Assembly (NCBI RefSeq): GCF_028745505.1
Contig: NZ_JAQZZL010000001.1
Coordinates: forward strand, 2,539,818 to 2,603,817
Reading direction: 5' to 3'
Origin: Lentisphaera marina
GTDB lineage: Bacteria; Verrucomicrobiota; Lentisphaeria; Lentisphaerales; Lentisphaeraceae
Length of the DNA stretch: 64,000 bases
Shown: positions 8,700-17,226 of the stretch, piece after piece
Position numbering within the stretch: position 1 is the first letter of the stretch
Layout of the letters: each line of letters begins with the position of its first letter
The notes under the pieces: generated by a model
Database searches by the model: none
The model's input: only the letters and a program-made list of their open reading frames with translations
Told to the model about the DNA's origin: nothing
Program-made: the position numbers and the translations under genes

Positions 8700-10913
8700 A
8701 TGAACAAAACAACAAATAATAAAAAGCTCATTCTTATAATTCTTCTGGCCTTTTATGTATTATCGTATGCCGGGCTGAGATTAGGTAAAATGCTTGTTTA
8801 TCGAGTAAGCTGGAATAACAAGATTAATTACGAAACAAAAACTCACGACACATCTGTTTCGTCAAGAGACATTTCATCTTGGAATGATGAAGCTCCTTTA
8901 AATAACTCTATGTTCACATTTGTTTTCAAACCATTGATAGCGCTTGAACTTGCTGTAAGACCAAAACCAAAACCCTTAGCCAATTACACTCCTAAACAAC
9001 TATCTGCCATAATAGATACCCATAAAGCCTCACTAAGCTTACGTCAAAAAGCACGAGAGAAAGTCCTTACTAAAAAGACCTCTTGGCCCGGCGGAGCTTG
9101 GGGTGACACCATGTGGGAACTCTGTGCTCTCTACCAAAACGAAAAAATCGACCTAGCTAATCAACGCTTATTAGATCGTAGTCAAAATTTCACTGAAACG
9201 ATTAGCAATCTGAACTCAGAAAAAGGCTTTGTTTTTCTTCCTGAAAATTACGGAAAGTATTCCCCTTGGGCATATTTTGCCATCACTGATTATGTTCGAA
9301 TCCTCTCTCTCTTTAATTCTAAAAGCACTCACTTCCCAGGTCGCTTAAAACCCACAACAGAAAAGGCTATGAAAGAGGCTCTTTGGTTAGTGGTAAAAGA
9401 AATGAGCCGGGTAAAGGATGCTTCCTTAGATAATCTACTTGTGCTCTATGGCACTGAAAATCATGACCTAACCCTTCGCCCTGTTTATTATTTGGTAGCC
9501 GGCCTACTAAAAAACGACCCCGAATTTAAAGAACGAAAATATAACGATGGGTACACTGCACTCGAACATTACGATGCCTACAATCGCTTTTTCCAAGAAT
9601 GGCCTGTGCAACGCATTAAAAGTGGTCTGTGGTTTGAAATCGGTTCAGATACCTATCAAAAGTATTCTTGGCCCTCCTTGTTTAATATGCAAGATCTCTC
9701 ACTGGATCCACTCGTTCGTAAACGCTTTGGCATGCTCATGGATATAGCCTTTATCGAAGAGGCCCAAATCTCCGTTAATGGTCGTCGTGGGGGTGGTCGC
9801 AGCCGAGCGGGATACGGAAAAAACAGTTTCGAAACGTATAAAAATCTTCTCTATGCTCCTGAAGGCCTATATGCTGGATCTAGTCATTCGAAAGTAATCG
9901 AAACCAGTAGCTACCAACTGCCAGCAGCGGCAATCTTATTACGCAAAACTGAATTGCCGGCGCCTGAACCCTTTGTTATTGAAAATCGCATTCTTGGTGA
10001 ATTAAAATCACTCAAAAAAGATAATTTCACAGCTTACACGAGTGATTCCGCTCTTATTAATTATGCCTACCGTACCCCTCATTACATCATGGGCAGTACA
10101 TTGCAAAACCCAGCCTTAAGCATAACATCGCCTGATAGTGGTAAAGCCATACTAAAGTATAGTGGCATTAGCCGACAAAACCGTTGGTATGGAATTTTAT
10201 TCGATGATCCCGATGCCCGCCAGACTCTAACTCCGTCCTTAAGTAAGCGTACCGACGATGAAATCTGTGCCATTTTCCCAGAGATCCAAGTACCGAAAGG
10301 AGGCCGCCCACAACACCCTCACTGGAGCTTTCAACACGAAAATGTACTCTTTATTCAACGCATTGATAATCAGCCTAAAGGCATGGGCTCCTACCACACC
10401 AATACAGTAAGCATGCGCTTCCACGGAAAAAAACTAAAAAAAATAGAGCAAGATGGCTGGATCTTCGCAAGTAATGGTAAGGCTTATGCGGCCGTTAAAT
10501 TTATTAATGGTGGCTATACGTGGGACGAAAGTGGTGAACTGGCCAGTCCTCTAAAAAGCCCAGAGATCGCCACGAGTACACGCTACTTGATACACAGTGG
10601 TGATAAAGATAGTCACGATTCATTCGAGGCTTTTCAAAAGACAGTCTTAGCCAATCCATTGACCATCGAAGCAAATCGTATAGTCTATCAAGCCAGTCCT
10701 AATAGCCCGCAATTGGAATGCTTTCTCTACGACCCTCATACACACAGGGACTTTAAACTGCCAAAGATTAATGGGCAGGTCATTAACTTACGTCCCTCGT
10801 GGGCCTTCAAGAGCCCCTACCTCAATAATCAATTTGAAGATGATCAAGTTAAAGTAAGCGTTGGCCCCGTTCATCAAAATTACGACTTCAGAAAGGCCAA
10901 AATCACACATTGA
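8700..10913 (+). CDS. Membrane-anchored protein of unknown family, possible polysaccharide lyase-like
   Basis: I do not recognise the family with certainty. The 737-residue protein begins with one transmembrane segment or uncleaved signal (about residues 9-27). A helix-rich half follows, with the motifs WPGGAWGDTMWELCALY, YDAYNRFFQEW and NGRRGGGRSRAGYG. The C-terminal half is strand-rich. An alpha-helical toroid followed by a beta-sandwich is the layout of heparinase II/III-like and related polysaccharide lyases. That comparison and the neighbourhood (mutarotase, esterases, sulfatase) are the only basis for the suggestion. GGAT lies upstream of the ATG. It could equally be a structural carbohydrate-binding protein. 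Confidence 0.6.
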   Translation: MNKTTNNKKLILIILLAFYVLSYAGLRLGKMLVYRVSWNNKINYETKTHDTSVSSRDISSWNDEAPLNNSMFTFVFKPLIALELAVRPKPKPLANYTPKQLSAIIDTHKASLSLRQKAREKVLTKKTSWPGGAWGDTMWELCALYQNEKIDLANQRLLDRSQNFTETISNLNSEKGFVFLPENYGKYSPWAYFAITDYVRILSLFNSKSTHFPGRLKPTTEKAMKEALWLVVKEMSRVKDASLDNLLVLYGTENHDLTLRPVYYLVAGLLKNDPEFKERKYNDGYTALEHYDAYNRFFQEWPVQRIKSGLWFEIGSDTYQKYSWPSLFNMQDLSLDPLVRKRFGMLMDIAFIEEAQISVNGRRGGGRSRAGYGKNSFETYKNLLYAPEGLYAGSSHSKVIETSSYQLPAAAILLRKTELPAPEPFVIENRILGELKSLKKDNFTAYTSDSALINYAYRTPHYIMGSTLQNPALSITSPDSGKAILKYSGISRQNRWYGILFDDPDARQTLTPSLSKRTDDEICAIFPEIQVPKGGRPQHPHWSFQHENVLFIQRIDNQPKGMGSYHTNTVSMRFHGKKLKKIEQDGWIFASNGKAYAAVKFINGGYTWDESGELASPLKSPEIATSTRYLIHSGDKDSHDSFEAFQKTVLANPLTIEANRIVYQASPNSPQLECFLYDPHTHRDFKLPKINGQVINLRPSWAFKSPYLNNQFEDDQVKVSVGPVHQNYDFRKAKITH

Positions 10914-10966
10914 GTAAAGATGATAAACCATAACTTCTAAAACACGCTTAAAAAGAGAATACTAAG

Positions 10967-11980
10967 ATGAAACTAGCAATAATTGGAAACTGGGGGCACC
11001 ACGTTCACGTCCTTCAGGAAACAGATAAAATGAACGATCTAGAACTTGTGGCAATTGCCCCCGGCTTTGAGGGTGAGGACTTGAGCTCAATGACTAATCA
11101 ATATAACAAAGCTACAGTGTATGACGATCACCTCAAGATGCTCGAGCAAGAAAAACCCGATGTCGTTACAATTAGTACTCGTTTAGATAAAATCACCAGC
11201 CTCGCTATTGATGCCTCCAATGCAGGTTGTCATAGCATTTGCGAAAAACCCCTAGCACTCGAACATGAAGCTCTCTTGCTACTCTGGAAAACTATTACTA
11301 AAAATCGCACACAATGCATTGCCATGCTCCCAAACCGCAACCACCCCGTATTGGCCTTTGCCAAGCAACAAATTGATGCTGGCAGAATTGGTGAGGTAAG
11401 CTTATTGAATGCGAGAAAATCCTATAAATTTGGCCACACTCGCGATGAATGGTTATGTAAACGTTCAAGCTATGGCGGAACCATTCCATGGATAGGCATC
11501 CACGCATTAGATTTTATTAATTCTGTATCGGATTCTCCATGCACAAGCCTTTCTGCAATGCACGCCAACCTGGCTCACCCTCAATTCCCAGAGATAGAGG
11601 ATTCTTGTACCCTATCAATCAAGTTTAAAAACGGAACTCTCGCAACGGCTAGCGTTGACTACTTACGTCCATTATCAGCAGACGGTCACGGTGACGACTG
11701 GATTCGCATTGTCGGAACTTCAGGAATTATCGAGGCCTCAATGGACCGTGGAGAATGTACTATTATCGACTCATCAGGTCATAGTAAAATCACAAGTTTT
11801 GATGACAAATCGCCCTATTACCCACCCCTAATGAGAACATTCCCAAAATCCGGAACTGGAGAAATCACAGCAGAAACTCGACGTAGTTTTCATCTTAGCC
11901 ATTTAGGACTATCTGCTCGGGATGCTGCAGACACTGAGGAAAAAATGATAATAAAAAAGGCTCCATGGGACAAAACATAA
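10967..11980 (+). CDS. Gfo/Idh/MocA family oxidoreductase
   Basis: A 337-residue NAD(P)-dependent sugar oxidoreductase-like protein, cytoplasmic with no signal peptide. The N-terminal Rossmann fold starts MKLAIIGNWGHH, so the usual GxGxxG is degenerate. CEKPLAL is the family EKP motif with the catalytic-site Lys. The C-terminal half has the expected mixed alpha/beta domain (CTLSIKFKNGTLATASVDYLRP). The altered nucleotide-binding loop may mean different cofactor handling. It is followed 92 bp later by a second member of the same family. Both probably act on monosaccharides released by the upstream secreted enzymes. The exact sugar is not deducible. Confidence 0.85.
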   Translation: MKLAIIGNWGHHVHVLQETDKMNDLELVAIAPGFEGEDLSSMTNQYNKATVYDDHLKMLEQEKPDVVTISTRLDKITSLAIDASNAGCHSICEKPLALEHEALLLLWKTITKNRTQCIAMLPNRNHPVLAFAKQQIDAGRIGEVSLLNARKSYKFGHTRDEWLCKRSSYGGTIPWIGIHALDFINSVSDSPCTSLSAMHANLAHPQFPEIEDSCTLSIKFKNGTLATASVDYLRPLSADGHGDDWIRIVGTSGIIEASMDRGECTIIDSSGHSKITSFDDKSPYYPPLMRTFPKSGTGEITAETRRSFHLSHLGLSARDAADTEEKMIIKKAPWDKT

Positions 11981-12072
11981 GGGCTTTAAGAAGGCTTGTA
12001 CGGGACTTAAAAAACTAAAATTTTTCGACCTAAGACGAATAACTAATTTAATAAAGAACAAAGGATTTACAG

Positions 12073-13227
12073 ATGTTGAAAATTGCAATAATCGGTGTTT
12101 CTGGATACGGTAAAATCATTTATGATCTTTGCAAAAACTCAGAAAAAACAAAAGATGTAAAAGTAATTGCGGCAGTTATTAGAACCCCATCTAAATGCCC
12201 CGATGTTTATGAGGAAATCATAGAATCTGGTGGACAAGTTTTTTCAGATGCCGAATCAATGTTTTCATCCATGAAAGGTCAACTTGATTTAGTCTGCATC
12301 CCAACCGGGATAGAAACACACGCCTCATTAAGTATAGCCGCTATGGAAGCGGGAGCCCATGTAATGGTCGAAAAACCAGCTGCCGGCACAGTCGAAGAAG
12401 TAGATACTATGATGGAAGCCTCCAAGAGAACTGGTAAAATTGTAGCCGTTGGCTTTCAGGATATTTACCGAAACGATATACAGGAAATCAAAAAGAAACT
12501 CCTCACCAAGGAATGGGGTGAGGTTAAATCAGTCTCTGTACTTGGAAGCTGGCCACGTCCAAAAATGTATTATAGAAGGAACAATTGGGCTGGTCGCCTA
12601 AAGTCCGGTGATTCAATGATTTTTGACTCTCCTGCCAATAATGCTCTTGCTCATTATATGAACCTCGGTTTATATCTTGTAGGTGAAAACTTTAAAAGTA
12701 GCGCCAGTATTGCCACCATTGACGCCGAGTCTTATAGAGCATACCAAATAGAGACATTCGACACACTTATTTGTCGTGCAAAAACTAATAGTGGAATTCA
12801 ATTTCACTACACTGTAACACATGCCAGCGCCGAGAACTTTGAGCCCATAGTCAGTATAAAAACAGATAAATATAAAATAGTTTTGGCATGTGATTCAAAT
12901 AAGGTTTACGATCTTGATAATAAACTCATTACTGAACTAGAACATAATGACACATGGACTGGAAGAAATAATATTATTCCTGCAGTAGTGGATAAAATTA
13001 ATGGACATGATTCATTTATTTGTGACCTCTCAATAGCTCGCTCACACACTTTATTCATCAATCGTCTTCACTCACAGAATAAAGCTAACGATTTTGCTAA
13101 TGACCTCGTATACGAAACCGTAATTAAAGATAATGAACACTTAGTGGTAAAAGGTTTGTTACCTGCTTTAAAAGAAGCTTCATCTAAAGGTGCTTTATTT
13201 AGTGAAATAGGCTATAAATTCAATTAA
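12073..13227 (+). CDS. Gfo/Idh/MocA family oxidoreductase
   Basis: A 384-residue paralogue of the previous gene type. The Rossmann start MLKIAIIGVSGYGKI carries a recognisable GxSGYG loop and VEKPAAG is the EKP motif. AAAGGAT lies 8-9 bases before the ATG. The C-terminal domain is longer than in the upstream gene and the two are clearly diverged, so they probably act on different substrates or successive steps. This is the last gene of the + strand glycan locus, and a small hairpin follows it. Substrate unknown. Confidence 0.85.
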   Translation: MLKIAIIGVSGYGKIIYDLCKNSEKTKDVKVIAAVIRTPSKCPDVYEEIIESGGQVFSDAESMFSSMKGQLDLVCIPTGIETHASLSIAAMEAGAHVMVEKPAAGTVEEVDTMMEASKRTGKIVAVGFQDIYRNDIQEIKKKLLTKEWGEVKSVSVLGSWPRPKMYYRRNNWAGRLKSGDSMIFDSPANNALAHYMNLGLYLVGENFKSSASIATIDAESYRAYQIETFDTLICRAKTNSGIQFHYTVTHASAENFEPIVSIKTDKYKIVLACDSNKVYDLDNKLITELEHNDTWTGRNNIIPAVVDKINGHDSFICDLSIARSHTLFINRLHSQNKANDFANDLVYETVIKDNEHLVVKGLLPALKEASSKGALFSEIGYKFN

Positions 13228-13259
13228 TATATCTGTGCATGCCAGTTAATATTTGAAGG

Positions 13260-13283
13260 GGGATTTTAAGATTAAATCCCTTT
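13260..13283 (+). terminator. Candidate terminator after the glycan locus
   Basis: The inverted repeat GGGATTT (13260-13266) and AAATCCC (13274-13280) is followed by TTT. It lies 33 bp after the stop of the last oxidoreductase gene. The T-tract is short, so efficiency is doubtful. Confidence 0.4.
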
Positions 13284-13311
13284 ACGATTGAATATCATTC
13301 TATTTTTAAAA

Positions 13312-13349
13312 CAACTCATTTCAATTAAGCTTAATTAAGAAATGAGTTG
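13312..13349. repeat. 38-bp near-perfect palindrome
   Basis: Arms CAACTCATTTC (13312-13322) and GAAATGAGTTG (13339-13349) flank a loop that is itself largely palindromic around AAGCTT. It sits immediately beside the sigma-factor remnant. It could be a bidirectional terminator or the tip of a small mobile repeat. The sequence alone does not decide. Confidence 0.6.
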
Positions 13350-13357
13350 AAAATGAT

Positions 13358-13450
13358 TTACCTCAACTCCTCATCCAGGTAAGCGATTTCTTTTTGTAAG
13401 GCCGCCATGACTCGCTTCTTGTAGACATACACAGAGTTTTGTGAAAGACC
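13358..13450 (-). pseudogene. Remnant of an ECF sigma factor C-terminus
   Basis: Read on the minus strand, this stretch encodes the last 30 or so residues of the intact sigma factor at 16380-16973 (SVYVYKKRVMAA..., ending EEL-R-stop). It differs by only a few bases until homology stops abruptly after the AGACTTTCACAAA-equivalent position near 13448. The upstream part of the gene is missing, so this is a truncated duplicate, not a functional gene. The roughly 100 bp beyond the break hold no intact ORF, only short coding-like fragments. Confidence 0.85.
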
Positions 13451-13581
13451 TTATTCAAGAGGAGATTCCATGCAGTCTTAATGATGTTACCCGCTGTATT
13501 GGGCTCGTCAAAGGCATCATGCCCAGTCGTTTTTCTTTAGCGCATGAGTCCATAGCGATAAAACCTTAACAAGTCTTTCAG

Positions 13582-14355
13582 CTAATCTATTTCCACGGGC
13601 AGATAAACTGCTACTTTACCGTAACTCTGATTATTCATTGCTCGTAGCCGAGCCATTCTTGGGTCATGAGCAGATGTTGGTGCTCCAGGGGCCATAATAT
13701 TGTTTACTCGCTTGACTGATCCATCCTCATAGAGAAAATTACGATCTAATGTACCGCGAGCAACGTAACTCTTATAGAAAACTGATTTATTAGCCCCAGC
13801 AAGTTCCTCACTGGACATGCCTCCAGCATTATCAGGGTGCGAACTTGCCCATAGACCATCACCTCCGGGGATATATAGATCATTATCGGCAAGTAAAACA
13901 CTGAAGGAGTTATTTATACCATCCCAGCCCCAAGTAATACGATCCCCCACCTTTAAAAGAGCCGTGTTGCGATAACCATTACCACTGATCAACTGTTGGC
14001 CGTAGTACATTTCGTATGCTCCCGCAAGATTGCCACTAGCGCTTTCCGGATTCCAACTTTTAGGCTGATTCAAGGGACAAAAAAAGCTTTTGATTGATAT
14101 ATAGTCGACCAACAGAGATCTTCCCTTGGAGCTCGGTTCCAGATTGTCAAGACGGGCCATCGTGCGTTGAGGCCAGTAATCATTGTTATCATTCGTGTAA
14201 GAGTATAGAGCTAAACCGTTTTGGCGCATATTCTCTGTACAGCCTACCAATCGTGCTTTAAACCTAGATTTCTTCAAATTAGGTAGCATAAGGGAAGCCA
14301 AGATCCCAATGATCGCAATCACAACTAAAAGTTCTATCAAAGTAAATTTTTTCAT
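13582..14355 (-). CDS. Type II secretion/type IV pilin-like pseudopilin
   Basis: A 257-residue protein with an N-terminal prepilin segment, MKKFTLIELLVVIAIIG, containing the conserved Glu5 of the mature form and one hydrophobic helix. A globular domain ends in LDRNFLYEDGSVKRVNN. The residue before Phe is Lys, not the usual Gly, so processing by a standard prepilin peptidase is not obvious. The ATG at 14355 is preferred to a TTG at 14361 because AGGA lies 7 bases upstream. It forms a tandem pair with the next gene, with which it shares long near-identical stretches. Function is probably a surface or secretion-related fibre subunit; the partner apparatus is not in the window. Confidence 0.88.
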   Translation of the reverse strand: MKKFTLIELLVVIAIIGILASLMLPNLKKSRFKARLVGCTENMRQNGLALYSYTNDNNDYWPQRTMARLDNLEPSSKGRSLLVDYISIKSFFCPLNQPKSWNPESASGNLAGAYEMYYGQQLISGNGYRNTALLKVGDRITWGWDGINNSFSVLLADNDLYIPGGDGLWASSHPDNAGGMSSEELAGANKSVFYKSYVARGTLDRNFLYEDGSVKRVNNIMAPGAPTSAHDPRMARLRAMNNQSYGKVAVYLPVEID

Positions 14356-14567
14356 AATCAATCCTATTAGCTCTCAAACATAAACATATTCAGTATAATT
14401 CAAACGAGCGTTTGATTTATATAATAAAATCGCTAAATAATATAAATAAATCACAAAAACCATTCAAAAAAAAGGTGCTATTTTCTGATTACAAGAAACT
14501 TATATATAAAAAAAATTAAGAGATTCTATTCAGAAGCCCAAAATTTATAAAAAATTTTATATTTCAG

Positions 14568-15344
14568 CTATTCTACTTCCACTGGTAGGTAAGCTGCCTG
14601 CAGGTTGTAACTCTTAGCATTGTTTGCTCTTACACGAGCCATTCTTGGGTCATGATCAGCTGTTGAAGGTCCAGGGGGTAAAATATTGTTGACTCGCTTG
14701 ACTGAACCATCCTCATAAAGAAAATTACGATCTAATAAGCCGCGAGAGTTGTTACTCCTATAAAGCTGTGATTTAAGACCAGATACATTACTCTCTGAAG
14801 GGGACATGACTCCACTGTTGTCAGGGTGCGTACTTATCCATAGACCACTATCTGAGTAATATTGATCAGCATCGGCCAGTAAAACACTGAAGGAGTTATT
14901 TATACCATCCCAGCCCCAAGTAATACGATCTCCCATCTTTAATAGAGCAGAGTTTTCATGTCCATCAGCACTGATCAGCTGTTGGCCGTAATACATTTCA
15001 TAGCTTCCCCCAAGTGTGGTGGTAGTATCGGTTTCTGGATCAAAATCTGGCTTATTTAATGGACAGAATAAACTATCAAGTGATATATAGTCGGCCAGCA
15101 GTGATCTCCCCCGGGATTTATATTCCAGATGATGAAGATGTGGCACAGTACGCCGAGGCCAATACCGATCGTTATCATCTGCGTAAGAGTATAGAGCTAA
15201 ACCATTTTGCCGCATATTCTGTGCACAAACTGCCAATCGAGCTTTATATCTAGACTTCTTCAAATTAGGTAGTAAAAGGGAAGCAAGAATACTAATAATC
15301 GCTATTACAACTAGTATCTCTATTAAGGTGAATTTTCTTTTCAT
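14568..15344 (-). CDS. Type II secretion/type IV pilin-like pseudopilin (tandem paralogue)
   Basis: A 258-residue paralogue of the downstream pseudopilin, beginning MKRKFTLIEILVVIAIIS and again having Lys before Phe. The two proteins align along their whole length (LKKSR-KARL, TWGWDGINNSFSVLLAD, LLDRNFLYEDGSVKRVNNI). Some stretches are identical at DNA level, for example around 13900-13945 and 14880-14930, which indicates recent tandem duplication or gene conversion. AAGGAA precedes the ATG. The segment between residues about 170 and 210 is the most diverged. Confidence 0.88.
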   Translation of the reverse strand: MKRKFTLIEILVVIAIISILASLLLPNLKKSRYKARLAVCAQNMRQNGLALYSYADDNDRYWPRRTVPHLHHLEYKSRGRSLLADYISLDSLFCPLNKPDFDPETDTTTTLGGSYEMYYGQQLISADGHENSALLKMGDRITWGWDGINNSFSVLLADADQYYSDSGLWISTHPDNSGVMSPSESNVSGLKSQLYRSNNSRGLLDRNFLYEDGSVKRVNNILPPGPSTADHDPRMARVRANNAKSYNLQAAYLPVEVE

Positions 15345-15790
15345 TTATATTCCTTTAAGCTTATTGAGAGAAAGATTTGATGATTCTTCAATACTTAATT
15401 TGCAGTCAAAAAAAACCTGCCGTGCTTTTTTTTATTTTTTTTTGAGTTTCATTAAAATAAGGCTATGCACTTAATTCTTAATACCCGTATTATCGTCAGC
15501 TGACAAAATCTTACAGCAAAATTTAATTTTGCTTTACCCTCTTAGACATTTATTTTGGGCTCTTTTTCACCCAAATAACTCAACTTGGACTTATTTTACA
15601 TGATCAAATTTTTCCTGTAAAATATACAAGGAATAAATGGGCTATTCACTGCAGCTCAATCATTTTATTGACTATCAACAAGGTTCAAGACACACTTGGA
15701 TAAACCTGTAAGAGCGGTGTTTCATTAAACATTGAAACCTTTCTTAAGTTTGTTTTTTCATTTAAAAAAGTCAGATCAGTGCAAAACCAC
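15345..15790. other. Intergenic stretch, no gene seen
   Basis: A 446-bp AT-rich segment upstream of the pseudopilin pair. I see no intact ORF, RNA gene or strong hairpin. It presumably holds the pseudopilin promoter and decayed sequence continuous with the remnants to its right. Confidence 0.5.
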
Positions 15791-15880
15791 TTAATTCAGC
15801 TCTTTGAAATACTTGTCCCAGGCATCATCTCCGGCATCGAAATCACCGGGTTCAATGCTTACACTGCCATCGAAGCAATA
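15791..15880 (-). pseudogene. Remnant of a pseudopilin C-terminus
   Basis: The minus strand reads CFDGSVSIEPGDFDAGDDAW-DKYFKELN-stop, with the TAA at 15791-15793. This is the FxDGSV C-terminal pattern of the pseudopilin families in this window. Stops (TAA, TGA) appear in frame immediately upstream, so the rest of the gene has decayed or been lost. A plus-strand ORF over the same bases (15779-16003) has no start context and is a shadow. Confidence 0.7.
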
Positions 15881-15945
15881 AACATATCATTAGGTGATAA
15901 ATGCCTTTATTTAATGAGGTCAAATAAGTTTAAGCTCTTAGATAT

Positions 15946-16140
15946 TCAATCATTAGTGCATCCAAGGCAGGAATTGATAAACTCAAACATTTTATACTTA
16001 TAAGTGTAGGAAGACGCGACAACAACAGCATCTCTATCAAGGATAGATTGAATGTAGTTCATGAATGGCAGGATATTGTTATTCACTTGAGCTTCCTCTA
16101 ATGCATTGAAGTATATCTGCCTTTCCTCATGCTTAATGAT
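15946..16140 (-). pseudogene. Decayed ORF, possibly the C-terminal tail of a Fic-domain protein
   Basis: The minus-strand frame is open for about 64 codons between a TAG at 16141-side and a TGA at 15946-15948. It contains KHEERQIYFNALEEAQ followed by NNNILPFMNYIQSIL. The pattern R-x-x-Y-x-x-A-L ... PF-x-x-(Y/F)-I resembles the helical end of Fic (AMP-transferase) proteins. There is no start codon with a ribosome binding site and the HPFxxGNGR motif is absent, so only a tail would remain. The family assignment is tentative; the coding-like character is clearer. Confidence 0.4.
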
Positions 16141-16379
16141 CTACCAAGGCAGCTTTTCTTTACAAAGGAAGTAATTCATTACGAAGCGTGATGATAGACC
16201 GGGGACAGGTTAAATTTTGAAAGGGAAAACTCTGTAAAAACTTGCAATAAATCTTTGGGACAATCTTTTTGAAAAAAAAATAAAAAAAATATGAGTGACC
16301 TATGAATAAATCGAACTTATATGTACAGATGCTTGAGCTTTCTTTAAAAAAAGCACCTTTCATTCTCTGAAACTAAAAG

Positions 16380-16973
16380 TCACCTCAGTTCCTCGTCCAG
16401 GTAAGCGATTTCTTTTTGTAGAGCTGCCATGACTCGCTTCTTGTAGACATATACAGAATTTTGTGAAAGCCCCAGTTCCCTGGCGACTTCTTCACCTTTT
16501 TCACCGGAAGCCAACTTTTGAAAAGACTGTAAAACCTTCTCCTCAAACTTAGCGGAAATATTCTCCCAGGCGGTCTCAGTCACATGTTTTTCCCATTCCT
16601 GCTGACAAATTTGCTCAATTTCTGGAGGCAAGCCCTTCTGAAGTTCTTGAGCTTCAAAATCACTTTCAAAGACGCTCGCCTTTTTACTTTTATGATAAAA
16701 AGTGTTGGCCGTTCTTTGAGTAATCACACTCAACCAAGAACGAAAGCGACCTTTTTGAGTTTGGTACTCGAAGTCAGGCAGTTTTTTCCAAGCAATCAGC
16801 ATGACCTCTTGAATGATGTCTTCCCGATCAACTGGCTGAATTTGCTGTAAATTTTGCACCACTCGGTAAACGTAGGGTCTATAAAAAGCAATAAATTCTT
16901 CCCAAGCATCATCATTATATTGATCACGAATTTTTAACAAGAGAGTTTGTCGCGTATTTTTTGCTTGATTCAT
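16380..16973 (-). CDS. ECF-type RNA polymerase sigma factor
   Basis: A 197-residue sigma-70 family ECF factor. Region 2 spans about 20-95, with DREDIIQEVMLIAWKKLPDF and FRSWLSVITQRTANTFYHKSKK (core binding and -10 recognition). Region 4 spans about 145-190, with a helix-turn-helix (ARELGLSQNSVYVYKKRVMA). No anti-sigma factor gene lies next to it. A Ser/Thr kinase gene is encoded 1.7 kb away on the other strand, and in PVC bacteria ECF factors are often linked to such kinases. A truncated second copy of its 3' end is found at 13358-13450. Confidence 0.92.
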   Translation of the reverse strand: MNQAKNTRQTLLLKIRDQYNDDAWEEFIAFYRPYVYRVVQNLQQIQPVDREDIIQEVMLIAWKKLPDFEYQTQKGRFRSWLSVITQRTANTFYHKSKKASVFESDFEAQELQKGLPPEIEQICQQEWEKHVTETAWENISAKFEEKVLQSFQKLASGEKGEEVARELGLSQNSVYVYKKRVMAALQKEIAYLDEELR

Positions 16974-17174
16974 AAGGTGAAATTACTCTTGAATAAGGTC
17001 TTATTACTAATAAAAAGTGTGCTAGGATTAATTGTAATAGCTTAATAGTTATTTGTCACTTCTTCATCTAATTTAAAGTTCTAATGCTTAGTGCCGATCT
17101 ATTAATTCTTCTTATTGTTAAATGCTTAAGTCTGTAAATGAGTATAAAGTCTATTGCAGTAGTATTTTATAAGA

Positions 17175-17206
17175 TATGTAATACATTATATATTATGTAT
17201 TACATA
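17175..17206. promoter_or_regulatory. Palindromic operator of the AbiE operon
   Basis: Two arms, ATGTAATACAT (17176-17186) and ATGTATTACAT (17195-17205), are perfect inverted repeats of each other with an 8-bp AT spacer. Each arm is itself a palindrome around one central base (ATGTA-N-TACAT). The pair ends 21 bp before the abiEi start. AbiEi antitoxins are known to bind inverted repeats in their own promoter and repress it, so this is the expected autoregulatory site. Confidence 0.8.
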
Positions 17207-17226
17207 ATATATAAACGAGAGCTTAT

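Noticed and set aside
15779..16003. Plus-strand ORF of 74 codons
   Set aside because: It has no start context, and the opposite strand reads a recognisable pseudopilin tail over the same bases.
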